Source: Prescottella sp. R16
GTDB lineage: Bacteria; Actinomycetota; Actinomycetes; Mycobacteriales; Mycobacteriaceae
Length of the DNA: 64,000 bases
Reading direction: 5' to 3'
Assembly (NCBI RefSeq): GCF_030656875.1
Contig: NZ_CP130943.1
Coordinates: 310,001 to 374,000, forward strand
The position numbers were made by a program, and so were the translations under genes. Numbering within the stretch: position 1 is the first letter of the stretch; every line of letters starts with the position of its first letter. Shown one piece after another: positions 23,920-31,301 of the stretch. The notes below the pieces were generated by a model, which saw nothing but the letters and a program-made list of their open reading frames with translations, ran no database searches and was not told the DNA's origin.

Positions 23920-25833
23920 ATGAAGCCCCAAATGCCAGACCGTAAGTTTGTGGAACGCGCGGTCGCCGACGCCGATGTGAACGTCCTGCGAATGGCTCTG
24001 TTCCAGGCAACCCGCGATCCCGACATCGCCGCAGTGCCCGCCGAGCGTGTCGCGGGACTGGTGTCGGACACCGTGGTGTTCTCCGATGACGATACTGATC
24101 TGATCAGGTCGAAGGCCGTCGAGTACCTGATGTCCGGCGATCTCGCCGATGATGATCAGACACCGTCGGACGATGAGATCACCGATCTCATCCTCATGGC
24201 GGAGGCCCGACACTTGGCGTCCGACGATCTGCGCATGCGCCGCCGGATCCTGTCCTTTCCCGAGTGGCCCTTCCAACGGGAGCGGACGGGGGAAAAGCGT
24301 GTCCCCGCCGGCTACTCGGTCGCGATCATCGGAGCCGGGTTCTCCGGGATCGCCATGGGAGTTCAGCTTGCCCGACTCGACATTCCGTTCACCATCTACG
24401 AGCGGCGCTCGGAGATCGGGGGAGTCTGGAGCATCAACACCTATCCTGACGTCCGTGTCGACACGCTCAGTGCGTCGTACGAGTACTCCTTCGAGAAGAA
24501 GTACCCGTGGACGGAGTACTTTGCGAGCCAGTCCGAGGTACGCACGTACCTCGACCACGTCGCACGCAAGCACGGCGTGTTCGAGCACATCGTCTTCGAC
24601 GCGGATGTGACGTCCGCGCGGTTCGACGATGTGGAGAAGACGTGGACCCTGACGGTGGCGGAGGCGGAGCAGCCACCGACCACCGTCGTGGCCAACGTCG
24701 TCGTGGCCGCGAGCGGGCTGTTCGCGACCCCGCGCGAACTGCCCGTCGAGGGCGCAGCGGAGTTCGCCGGTCAGATCGTGCACACCACGGAGTGGAACGA
24801 CTCGATCGACTACGCCGGGAAGAACGTCGCCATCATCGGCAACGGCTCGACCGGTGTCCAGTTGCTGTCGAAGATTGCGAATGAGGCGGCGTCGGTAACG
24901 GTCTATCAGCGGACCCCTCAGTGGATCTCGCCGCGCGCGAAGTACGGCGAAGCGATCTCCGACGAGCTGCAGTGGCTTTTTCAGACAATGCCGTTCTACT
25001 GGAACTGGAACAAGTACATCGCCGGATTCGCGTCGAACGACCTTCGAGAACTCCTCATCGCGGACGAACAGTGGATCGCCGATGGCGGCGTTGTGAACAA
25101 GCGCAACGATGCCATGCGGGAGATGCTGGTCGGGTACATCCGCGACCAGGTGAACGACCGTGAGGACCTGATCGACGAACTGGTTCCGGACTACCCCCCG
25201 ATGACGCGGCGTCCTGTGGTCGACAATCAGTGGTACGCGTCGCTCACCAGGGACAACGTCGAACTGGTGACGACCCCGATCGAGCGTCTCAGCGACGGAG
25301 CCGTGCAGACCTCCGACGGAGCCGTGCGCGACGCCGATCTGATCATCGCCGCAGTCGGTTTCCAGACCGAGAAGTTCCTGTGGCCGACCGAGTACGTCGG
25401 TGTGGACGGGGTGAGTCTGGAAGACGTGTGGAAGGTCCAGGGCGCACAGGCACATCTCGGCATGACCGTTCCGGGCTTCCCGAACCTGTTCATGCTCTAC
25501 GGTCCCAACTCCCAGCCGGTCGCGAGTGGCGCGGGGCTGCCGATCTGGCTGGAGACCTGGTGCGGCTACATCGCCGAGGGGATCCTGACGATGCTCGCCA
25601 ACGGGCACGCGTCGATGGAAATACGGCGTGAGGCGTTCGACCACTACAACGAACAGCTGCACAAGGAGGCCTGTCGGCTGATCTACCTCTCGCAGACGAG
25701 CGCGACGCGAAAGAACTACTACGTCAACAAATGGGGTCGCCTGCAGATCAGCGCTCCGTGGGACGGCGAAGAATACTTCGCGATGTGCGTCCATCCTCGT
25801 CTGAGCGATTTCGACTTCGCGAGCGCGGAGTAG
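23920..25833 (+). CDS. Baeyer-Villiger monooxygenase, HAPMO-like, with N-terminal extension
   Basis: A 637-aa class B flavin monooxygenase. Gly138-Ala-Gly-Phe-Ser-Gly binds FAD, the BVMO fingerprint Phe282-Ala-Gly-x3-His288-x3-Trp292-Asn is intact, and Gly307-Asn-Gly-Ser-Thr-Gly binds NADPH. About 130 residues precede the first Rossmann fold, as in 4-hydroxyacetophenone monooxygenase (about 640 aa), whose extension helps dimerise. It inserts oxygen next to a carbonyl, giving an ester or lactone. The ATG at 23920 has AGGAG six bases upstream, about 100 bp after the ligase, and it ends the promoter C operon. It differs clearly from the second BVMO at 31302, so two ketones or two ring positions may be processed. 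Confidence 0.87.
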   Translation: MKPQMPDRKFVERAVADADVNVLRMALFQATRDPDIAAVPAERVAGLVSDTVVFSDDDTDLIRSKAVEYLMSGDLADDDQTPSDDEITDLILMAEARHLASDDLRMRRRILSFPEWPFQRERTGEKRVPAGYSVAIIGAGFSGIAMGVQLARLDIPFTIYERRSEIGGVWSINTYPDVRVDTLSASYEYSFEKKYPWTEYFASQSEVRTYLDHVARKHGVFEHIVFDADVTSARFDDVEKTWTLTVAEAEQPPTTVVANVVVAASGLFATPRELPVEGAAEFAGQIVHTTEWNDSIDYAGKNVAIIGNGSTGVQLLSKIANEAASVTVYQRTPQWISPRAKYGEAISDELQWLFQTMPFYWNWNKYIAGFASNDLRELLIADEQWIADGGVVNKRNDAMREMLVGYIRDQVNDREDLIDELVPDYPPMTRRPVVDNQWYASLTRDNVELVTTPIERLSDGAVQTSDGAVRDADLIIAAVGFQTEKFLWPTEYVGVDGVSLEDVWKVQGAQAHLGMTVPGFPNLFMLYGPNSQPVASGAGLPIWLETWCGYIAEGILTMLANGHASMEIRREAFDHYNEQLHKEACRLIYLSQTSATRKNYYVNKWGRLQISAPWDGEEYFAMCVHPRLSDFDFASAE

Positions 25834-26025
25834 GAACGCAGCGACGTACTCGTTCTCGAGCACGCCGTCGCTCGGAGAGGGCCTGTAGTTCACCGTGAAG
25901 CGGGTTTCGTCCGGGGATGGGTCGAACCGGCTGTGCATCATGAAATCAACACTGGTGCAAGGAGTTCGGCGGGAAAAGGTCTGATTGAAATTGAGTTCTG
26001 ACCGCAGGACTCGGCCCGATTTGTC

Positions 26026-26040
26026 GTGCGACCGTCGCAC
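26026..26040. repeat. 15-bp perfect palindrome upstream of an SDR gene
   Basis: GTGCGAC-C-GTCGCAC sits 6 bp before the AAGGAGG of the SDR at 26064. It is not the GTAGCC/GTGAC operator of the regulon. It could be an operator for another regulator or a small hairpin in the leader. The stretch 25834-26025 holds nothing else that can be supported. Confidence 0.4.
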
Positions 26041-26063
26041 GCGCTGAAGGAGGTTTGCCGTAC

Positions 26064-26819
26064 ATGGGCAATCGAATGCAGGACAAGATCGTCATCGTCA
26101 CCGGTGCAGCGTCGGGTCTCGGACGAGCCACTGTCGAGCTGATGGTCGCGGAGGGTGCCACCGTGGTCGCCGCCGACGTCGACGTTGAGGCCGGAGCGGC
26201 AGCCGCCGCTGCGGCGGGTGCGGAGTTCGTACAGACCGATGTCGCGGACTCGGCTGCGGTGGACAGCCTGGTCAGCGGCGTTGTCGAGCGCTACGGCCGG
26301 CTCGACGTGATGGTGAACAACGCGGGAGTGTTCGGCGGCAGCCCGCTGATCGACGCATCCGATGAGGAAGTCGACCGCATGGTCGGTGTGAACATTCTCG
26401 GAGCCTTCTACGGCACCCGGGCAGCCGGTCGAGTGATGGCTGCGCAGGGTTCGGGCGCCATCGTGAACACCGCCTCGAACGGCGGCTCGCTGCCGACCGA
26501 GGGTATGGCGTTCTACAGCGGCTCCAAGGCCGCCGTGATCGGGATGTCGAAGGCCTGTGCAATCGAGCTTGCCCCCAAAGGGGTGCGCGTCAACACCCTG
26601 TCACCGGGCACCATGTTGTCCGGGATGGTCCCGCCAGACCCCGAGTTCATCAAGGTGCTCCACGGGATCCAGCCGATCGGCTACGCCGCAGATCCGGCGC
26701 AGATGGCGACCGGCATCCTGTACCTCGCATCCGATGAGGCCAATTACGTGACCGGTCACGACCTGGTCGTGGACGGAGGCGCTACGGCCGGCCGGCCCGC
26801 GATCGAGGGTGCGAAGTAG
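26064..26819 (+). CDS. short-chain dehydrogenase/reductase
   Basis: A 251-aa classical SDR: Thr-Gly-Ala-Ala-Ser-Gly-Leu-Gly loop, Asp-Val-Asp after beta-2 (NAD preference), Asn-Asn-Ala-Gly, and Tyr-Ser-Gly-Ser-Lys. At the position of the usual catalytic serine the stretch reads Asn-Thr-Ala-Ser-Asn-Gly-Gly, so the serine may be shifted or replaced. The ATG at 26064 is ten bases after AAGGAGG; a TTG three codons earlier is too close. It likely oxidises a hydroxy intermediate to the ketone used by a BVMO. A decayed relative of this gene is at 8154-8231. It is followed on the same strand by the LLM flavoenzyme and a zinc alcohol dehydrogenase. Confidence 0.82.
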   Translation: MGNRMQDKIVIVTGAASGLGRATVELMVAEGATVVAADVDVEAGAAAAAAAGAEFVQTDVADSAAVDSLVSGVVERYGRLDVMVNNAGVFGGSPLIDASDEEVDRMVGVNILGAFYGTRAAGRVMAAQGSGAIVNTASNGGSLPTEGMAFYSGSKAAVIGMSKACAIELAPKGVRVNTLSPGTMLSGMVPPDPEFIKVLHGIQPIGYAADPAQMATGILYLASDEANYVTGHDLVVDGGATAGRPAIEGAK

Positions 26820-26943
26820 AGGAAAATCCGCAGACGCGAGGCGAGCGAGTCGATCATGCGCTCGTTCACCTTGCGGGCACGGTGTTCCGTGGTCGTGACG
26901 ACCCGCCGGCCGTGTTGTAGATATGAGGGGCTGGAGCTGCGGC

Positions 26944-27885
26944 ATGAAGTTCACACTGGAGTATCCGAGTGACGTCCCCCAGGCCCACCCGAGCCTGTTC
27001 TCGGGCGCGTCGCTCGCCCGGATCAGTCGGCGCGCCGAGATCTGCGGGTTCGATGCGGTGTGTCTCGCGGATCATCCCGCGCCGTCGGCGAAGTGGTATC
27101 GCAACGGCGGTCACGACACGTTCGAGCCTGTCGTCGCACTGGCGTTCGCAGCAGCGGCGACGACGTCCTTGACGCTCATGACGAATCTGTTCGTCCTGCC
27201 GTTCCGGAACCCGTATCTGGCGGCGAAGCAACTCACCACCCTCGATACCCTCTCCGGAGGCAGGCTGGTCGCAGGCGTAGGGGCCGGTTATCTGCGATCG
27301 GAGTTCGCGGCCCTGGGGGTCGATTTCGACCGCCGCGCCGAGCTGTTCGACGAGTCCATCGACGCACTGTGCCGAATCTGGACCGATCCGTCGACCCCGG
27401 TCGTAGGCGCCGACTTCGGCGGCACAGGTGAGATGCGGTTGCGCGAACCGGTTCAGCGCCCTCATCCGCCGGTGTGGATCGGCGGGAACAGTGCGGCGGC
27501 GCGGCGTCGGGTCACGCAGTTCGGTAGCGGATGGTGTCCGGTCATCGCCGACCCTGGTGTGTCCGACGCGATCAGGACTCCGGCGATCGACGGCGTCGAC
27601 GCGTTCGGAGCCGCGGTCGACGACCTCGGCGACCAGCTCGAGCGAGCGGGCAGAAGCTTGTCGGAGATCGAGATTCAGGTCGAGGCGCCCGCCGTCGACC
27701 TCGACGACGCCGCGTCGGTGGCACGGTGGCATCGCGATGTCGACCGGCTACGAGATGCCGGCGCCACGTCACTGTGCGTGCACGCGGACGCGAGATCGTT
27801 GGCGGCTTCCGAAGAGTTCATCGACGGATACCGTCAACTCATGGCCCTGGTGGACACATCCGACGTTCCGGATAGTCGGCCCTGA
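26944..27885 (+). CDS. LLM-class (luciferase-like) flavin-dependent oxidoreductase
   Basis: A 313-aa TIM-barrel of the bacterial luciferase superfamily: Ala-Glu-x-Cys-Gly-Phe-Asp-Ala-Val-Cys-Leu-Ala-Asp-His-Pro, then Arg-Asn-Pro-Tyr-Leu-Ala-Ala-Lys-Gln-Leu, Gly-Gly-Arg-Leu-Val-Ala-Gly-Val-Gly-Ala-Gly-Tyr and Pro-Pro-Val-Trp-Ile-Gly-Gly-Asn. The set is common among F420- or FMNH2-using members of actinobacteria; which cofactor is used is not clear. It could reduce an enone or ketone, or act as a monooxygenase. The ATG at 26944 has GGAG seven bases upstream. A decayed second copy is at 29370-29600. Confidence 0.8.
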   Translation: MKFTLEYPSDVPQAHPSLFSGASLARISRRAEICGFDAVCLADHPAPSAKWYRNGGHDTFEPVVALAFAAAATTSLTLMTNLFVLPFRNPYLAAKQLTTLDTLSGGRLVAGVGAGYLRSEFAALGVDFDRRAELFDESIDALCRIWTDPSTPVVGADFGGTGEMRLREPVQRPHPPVWIGGNSAAARRRVTQFGSGWCPVIADPGVSDAIRTPAIDGVDAFGAAVDDLGDQLERAGRSLSEIEIQVEAPAVDLDDAASVARWHRDVDRLRDAGATSLCVHADARSLAASEEFIDGYRQLMALVDTSDVPDSRP

Positions 27886-27948
27886 CGAAGAGTTCCGCCA
27901 TCGATCTCGCTGCACATGGGAATCCCCGTCGATGAAAAGGATTGAGGA

Positions 27949-29001
27949 ATGCGCGCTTTCAGGATAATGGCACCGTTGACTGCACCGACATGGGACGAGG
28001 TTCCCGAACCGACACCGGGTCCGGGGGAGGTGGTGCTTCGGGTGTCTGCCGTCGGACTGTGCCGTTCCGATCTCGACATGCAGGAGATGCCTGCGGCCGC
28101 GGTCGAACCGGCTGGGTGGAAGTTCCCGTTCAGTCTCGGTCACGAGATCGCCGGAGAGGTCGCCGTACTGGGCGAGGGCGTCGATCATCTGAGAGTGGGC
28201 GAGCCCGTCGTGGTCCTGCCTGCGAGCAGTTGCGGACGGTGCTGGTACTGCCTGCGTGGCGCCCCCAACAACTGCAGCAATGCATCCTCCGGCCGCGGGT
28301 TCGGCGATGACGGCGGACTCGCCGACTTCGTACTCGTGAAGAATGCACGTGACATCGTTCCACTCGGCGGGCTCGACCCGATCCATGCCGCTCCGCTCGG
28401 CGATGCGGGCTCCACCGCCTACCACGGAGTCGACCGCATCCGGGGATCGTTGACGCCTGAGTCGACCGTCGTCGTGTTCGGTGCGGGCGGGCTGGGATCC
28501 TTTGCCGTCCAGTTCCTCCGCGCCGTGAGTCCCGCCTTCGTGGTCTCCGTCGACATGTCGACGGAGAAGCTGGCGATGGCGCGAGAACTCGGTGCCCACG
28601 AGACGTTCGAGGGCGTGAACGACTCGACTCTCGACCGGATCCGCGAGCTGACCGACGGCCGAGGAGCCGACGCGCTCCTGGACTTCGTCGGGACCGACCA
28701 GACCATCGCCACCGGTATCGCCGCCGTGCGGCCCGGCGGCAAGTACGGTCTGATCGGCGCGGGCGGCGGGCGTCTCGCGACGCCCGGTGAGTGGTTCCAC
28801 CTGCTGCCGCGTGACGGCGAGATATTCACTTATCAGGGATCGACTGTGAGCGATCTCGAATCGGTGATGGTGCTGGCTCGGCGCGGAATGATCCAGAGCC
28901 CGGTCGAGGTGTTCTCGCCCGACGAGATCGAGACGGCCTACGACAAGCTCCGAGACGGCTCACTGCGCGGCCGTGCCGTGATCGATTTCGCTCGTTCCTG
29001 A
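27949..29001 (+). CDS. zinc-dependent alcohol dehydrogenase (MDR superfamily)
   Basis: A 350-aa enzyme with Gly-Leu-Cys-Arg-Ser-Asp and Gly-His-Glu-Ile-Ala-Gly for the catalytic zinc, the structural cluster Cys-Gly-Arg-Cys-Trp-Tyr-Cys-x7-Cys, and the cofactor loop Gly-Ala-Gly-Gly-Leu-Gly with Val-Asp-Met after it. It is only distantly similar to the ADH at 16591-17661, so it is not a recent duplicate. It would oxidise an alcohol or hydroxyacyl compound. It follows the LLM gene by 63 bp, with AAAGGA upstream of the ATG, and ends the SDR-LLM-ADH group. Confidence 0.83.
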   Translation: MRAFRIMAPLTAPTWDEVPEPTPGPGEVVLRVSAVGLCRSDLDMQEMPAAAVEPAGWKFPFSLGHEIAGEVAVLGEGVDHLRVGEPVVVLPASSCGRCWYCLRGAPNNCSNASSGRGFGDDGGLADFVLVKNARDIVPLGGLDPIHAAPLGDAGSTAYHGVDRIRGSLTPESTVVVFGAGGLGSFAVQFLRAVSPAFVVSVDMSTEKLAMARELGAHETFEGVNDSTLDRIRELTDGRGADALLDFVGTDQTIATGIAAVRPGGKYGLIGAGGGRLATPGEWFHLLPRDGEIFTYQGSTVSDLESVMVLARRGMIQSPVEVFSPDEIETAYDKLRDGSLRGRAVIDFARS

Positions 29002-29149
29002 ATCGGCGGCCGAGCGCGTCGGGCGAGCAGGCCGATGACGACCACCGGGTAGGACGCGGAGCCTGCAGCTATGTCGTCATAGACCAAGTTCACCTGTCAG
29101 CCGTTCAACGGTGCACCGAGCCATCACGATGTCCCCACGGCGGCACTGC

Positions 29150-29290
29150 AACCACACCTTCCGAGTGACGTGGTAGGCGCTCGGTGGGAACCCTGCAGAT
29201 CGGCTCGACGTCGACATCCTCCTCGTGGCTGTCGATGTGGTCGACGATCACTGGTGCCGGCGGTCGAGCTCCGCCTCGGGGAAGCCGATG
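29150..29290 (-). mobile_element. remnant of an IS3-family transposase (OrfB N-terminus)
   Basis: On the minus strand one frame reads Val-Ile-Val-Asp-His-Ile-Asp-Ser-His-Glu-Glu-Asp-Val-Asp-Val-Glu-Pro-Ile-Cys-Arg, continuing Val-Pro-Thr-Glu. IS3 OrfB proteins of actinobacteria have the same pattern near their start (Phe-Ile-Asp-x-His-x5-Gly-Val-Glu-Pro-Ile-Cys-Arg-Val-Leu). Nothing of the catalytic DDE domain or of inverted ends is visible. It lies in the 835-bp gene-poor gap 29002-29836 with other debris. Confidence 0.45.
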
Positions 29291-29369
29291 CAGACTTCGG
29301 AATCGTTTTGGCCTGCTGGAGCTTCGGGTGCGCGCACACGTTGAACACGCATTTGACCTGTCACGCAAC

Positions 29370-29600
29370 GGATTCGGTGACAATCATTGCGAATCCATTC
29401 GCCGTGCCGCTTCCGGAATCCGCATCCGGCGGCGAAGGAACTCGCCACCCTCTCCGGAGACAGGTCGGGCGCAGGCGTGGGCGGCATCGTGGCGTCGACC
29501 GACCGTGAGAGGCCGGCGCTACGCCGCTGTATGTGTACACAGATGACCGCTGACGGCTGAGGAGGCGTTCATTGACGGATACTGCGAGCTCATAGCCCGG
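29370..29600 (+). pseudogene. decayed, internally deleted copy of the LLM flavoenzyme gene
   Basis: DNA at 29386-29485 aligns with the LLM gene around its Asn-Leu-Phe-Val-Leu-Pro-Phe-Arg-Asn-Pro ... Thr-Leu-Ser-Gly-Gly-Arg part, with a six-base or longer deletion and frameshifts. DNA at 29559-29597 then aligns with its last conserved piece, Glu-Glu-Phe-Ile-Asp-Gly-Tyr-Arg-Gln-Leu-Met. Roughly 150 codons between these pieces are absent. No reading frame is open across it. It must come from a duplication of the 26944-27885 gene, or a close relative, followed by decay. Confidence 0.65.
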
Positions 29601-29669
29601 AACGGGTGCGCCTGCCGCCCTTGGCAGTTGGGTTGAACTGCTTCTGTGAGCACTGGTTCACACAACTTG

Positions 29670-29710
29670 TTGACGAAGTAGTAGCCGCTGGCTACAGTGA
29701 CTCTGGTCAC
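29670..29710 (+). promoter_or_regulatory. promoter/operator element D of the catabolic regulon
   Basis: -35 TTGACG (29670-29675), 17-bp spacer, -10 TACAGT (29693-29698). GTAGCCGCTGGCTAC (29681-29695) has one off-centre mismatch; GTGAC-TCTG-GTCAC (29697-29710) is perfect. It drives the cyclase/VOC/BVMO/EthD-like operon, whose first start is about 130 bp downstream. Confidence 0.85.
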
Positions 29711-29836
29711 GGCGACCCCGGTCGAGTGTCCCCGTTCATACCAAAGTCCCGCTGTGCGAGAAGCGTGTGAATGCGCCGACTTCGCCAGGAAACAATCGCC
29801 GGGAAAATCGACATGATCGACGGACAAGGAGCCGAT

Positions 29837-30727
29837 GTGAGTGCACGCAAGTCGAACTGGGGGCGATGGGGTGAATCGGATGAAAAGGGTGCGCTCAATC
29901 TGCTGACGCAGGAGACCGTGCTGGCGGCTCTGCGAATTCCTCGGACGGGCAAGCGATACAGCCTCGGCATTCCGATCCAGCGGTCCGGTGTTCCGAACAT
30001 GGAGTACCGCGGCACCCCACAGCGACTGACGATGACCAATCACAGCGACGAGGCCATGGCGCGCGCGAACGGCGGTGTTCCTGGCGTCGGCGCCCACGAG
30101 GATCAGCTGATCATGCCGTCGCACACCTCGACTCACATGGACGCGCTGTGTCACGTGTACTCGGAGAACAAGATCTACAACGGCCATCCGCATGACGGGG
30201 TCAGCCCGTATTCCGGTGCCGACAAGTGTGGAATCGAGAACGTCGGTCCGATCGTCGGTCGCGGCGTGCTCATCGATGTCGCGGCGTCCAAGGGTGTCGA
30301 CGTTCTCCCCGCTGGGCATGTGATCACCCGCGAAGAGCTGACGCAGGCACTCGACCAGCAGGGCATCGCCCTGGCCCCGGGCGACCTCGTGCTGATCCGC
30401 ACCGGATGGCTCGAGGACTTCATGCAGTCGCAGGGCGAGCTGCTTCCCCAGCCGGGGATCGGCATCGATGCGGCCACCTACCTCGCCGAGTGCGACGTCG
30501 CGCTGGTGGGGGCGGACAACTCGGCAGTCGAGGCGATCCCGTTCGATCAGGACGTGTACCTCGGCGGACACATCGTGCTGCTCGTCGACAACGGAATCCA
30601 CCTCGTCGAGAACCTCGACCTCGAGGAACTGGCGGGCGACAAGTGCCACGAGTTCCTGCTCACCATCGGAGCGCTCAACATCACCGGCGGTACCGCAAGC
30701 CCCGTCACCCCGGTCGCCGTCGGCTGA
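29837..30727 (+). CDS. cyclase family protein (kynurenine formamidase-like metal hydrolase)
   Basis: A 296-aa member of the cyclase family with the metal motif His96-Thr-Ser-Thr-His100-Met-Asp102-x3-His106, a variant of His-x-Gly-Thr-His-x-Asp-x-Pro-x-His. Related enzymes hydrolyse amides, esters or lactones, or open rings, with Mn or Zn. The GTG at 29837 has AAGGAG five bases upstream; ATG starts further up lack this. Leading the operon with a BVMO two genes on, it is a candidate for hydrolysing the lactone or ester formed by the monooxygenase. The exact reaction is not known. Confidence 0.78.
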   Translation: MSARKSNWGRWGESDEKGALNLLTQETVLAALRIPRTGKRYSLGIPIQRSGVPNMEYRGTPQRLTMTNHSDEAMARANGGVPGVGAHEDQLIMPSHTSTHMDALCHVYSENKIYNGHPHDGVSPYSGADKCGIENVGPIVGRGVLIDVAASKGVDVLPAGHVITREELTQALDQQGIALAPGDLVLIRTGWLEDFMQSQGELLPQPGIGIDAATYLAECDVALVGADNSAVEAIPFDQDVYLGGHIVLLVDNGIHLVENLDLEELAGDKCHEFLLTIGALNITGGTASPVTPVAVG

Positions 30728-30769
30728 TCGACGACCACTCACTGATTCGGATCGAGAGGAATTGCCGCA

Positions 30770-31231
30770 ATGACTCAGAATGCAGCTGCCAGTACCTACC
30801 GCTCCTCCCACGTCGGCCTCTGTGTGTCGGATCTGGAGCGCGCTCTCCGCTTCTACCGGGACGGTCTCGGCTTCACTGAGATGGCTCACTACGAACTCGA
30901 CGAGCAGATCCCCGAGGTGGACGCACCGTGCAGCCTCACCGCGACCATTATCGAGAAGGACGGGCTGCGGTTCGAACTGTTGGCGTACAGCAAGCCGGGT
31001 GTGATCGGCAAGCCCCACCACCGTCGCAACAATCTCGGACTCACCCATCTGTCGTTCTTCGCGGACGACATCGATGCCGCCGCCGAGGCGATGGTGGAGT
31101 TCGGCGGCACGCTCGTGCCCGACACCCGCGTCGGGCTGGACGATCCTCAGTCCGCGCAGTACGTCTTCGTCGCTGATCCCGATGGCAACAGGGTCGAGTT
31201 CATGTTCATCCCCGCAGGCACTGCTTGGTGA
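30770..31231 (+). CDS. VOC / glyoxalase superfamily protein
   Basis: A 153-aa protein with two beta-alpha-beta-beta-beta modules: Ser-His-Val-Gly-Leu-Cys-Val-Ser-Asp-Leu-Glu-Arg-Ala-Leu-Arg-Phe-Tyr at the start and Leu-Thr-His-Leu-Ser-Phe-Phe-Ala-Asp-Asp in the second half, ending Asp-Pro-Asp-Gly-Asn-Arg-Val-Glu-Phe. The two His and a Glu in metal positions suit a divalent-metal isomerase, epimerase or dioxygenase. It lies between the cyclase and a BVMO, with AGGAA upstream. It might epimerise or isomerise a CoA ester or keto intermediate; nothing fixes the substrate. Confidence 0.78.
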   Translation: MTQNAAASTYRSSHVGLCVSDLERALRFYRDGLGFTEMAHYELDEQIPEVDAPCSLTATIIEKDGLRFELLAYSKPGVIGKPHHRRNNLGLTHLSFFADDIDAAAEAMVEFGGTLVPDTRVGLDDPQSAQYVFVADPDGNRVEFMFIPAGTAW

Positions 31232-31301
31232 GCTCGGTCCACGTCGAACGAGACCTCGGCTCCGCTACCACGCACAAAGACTCCCTTTAGGACTCACCCC
31301 T

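Noticed and set aside
22924..26040. Very long open frame (1038 codons) on the minus strand
   Set aside because: It is antisense to the CoA ligase and BVMO genes. Its translation is Arg/His/Asp-rich with no domain, a usual by-product of high-GC codon use.
26026..26040. GTGCGAC-C-GTCGCAC as a further copy of the regulon operator
   Set aside because: It differs from both GTAGCC and GTGAC-N4-GTCAC, and no -35/-10 with 17-bp spacing surrounds it. It is listed only as a separate palindrome.
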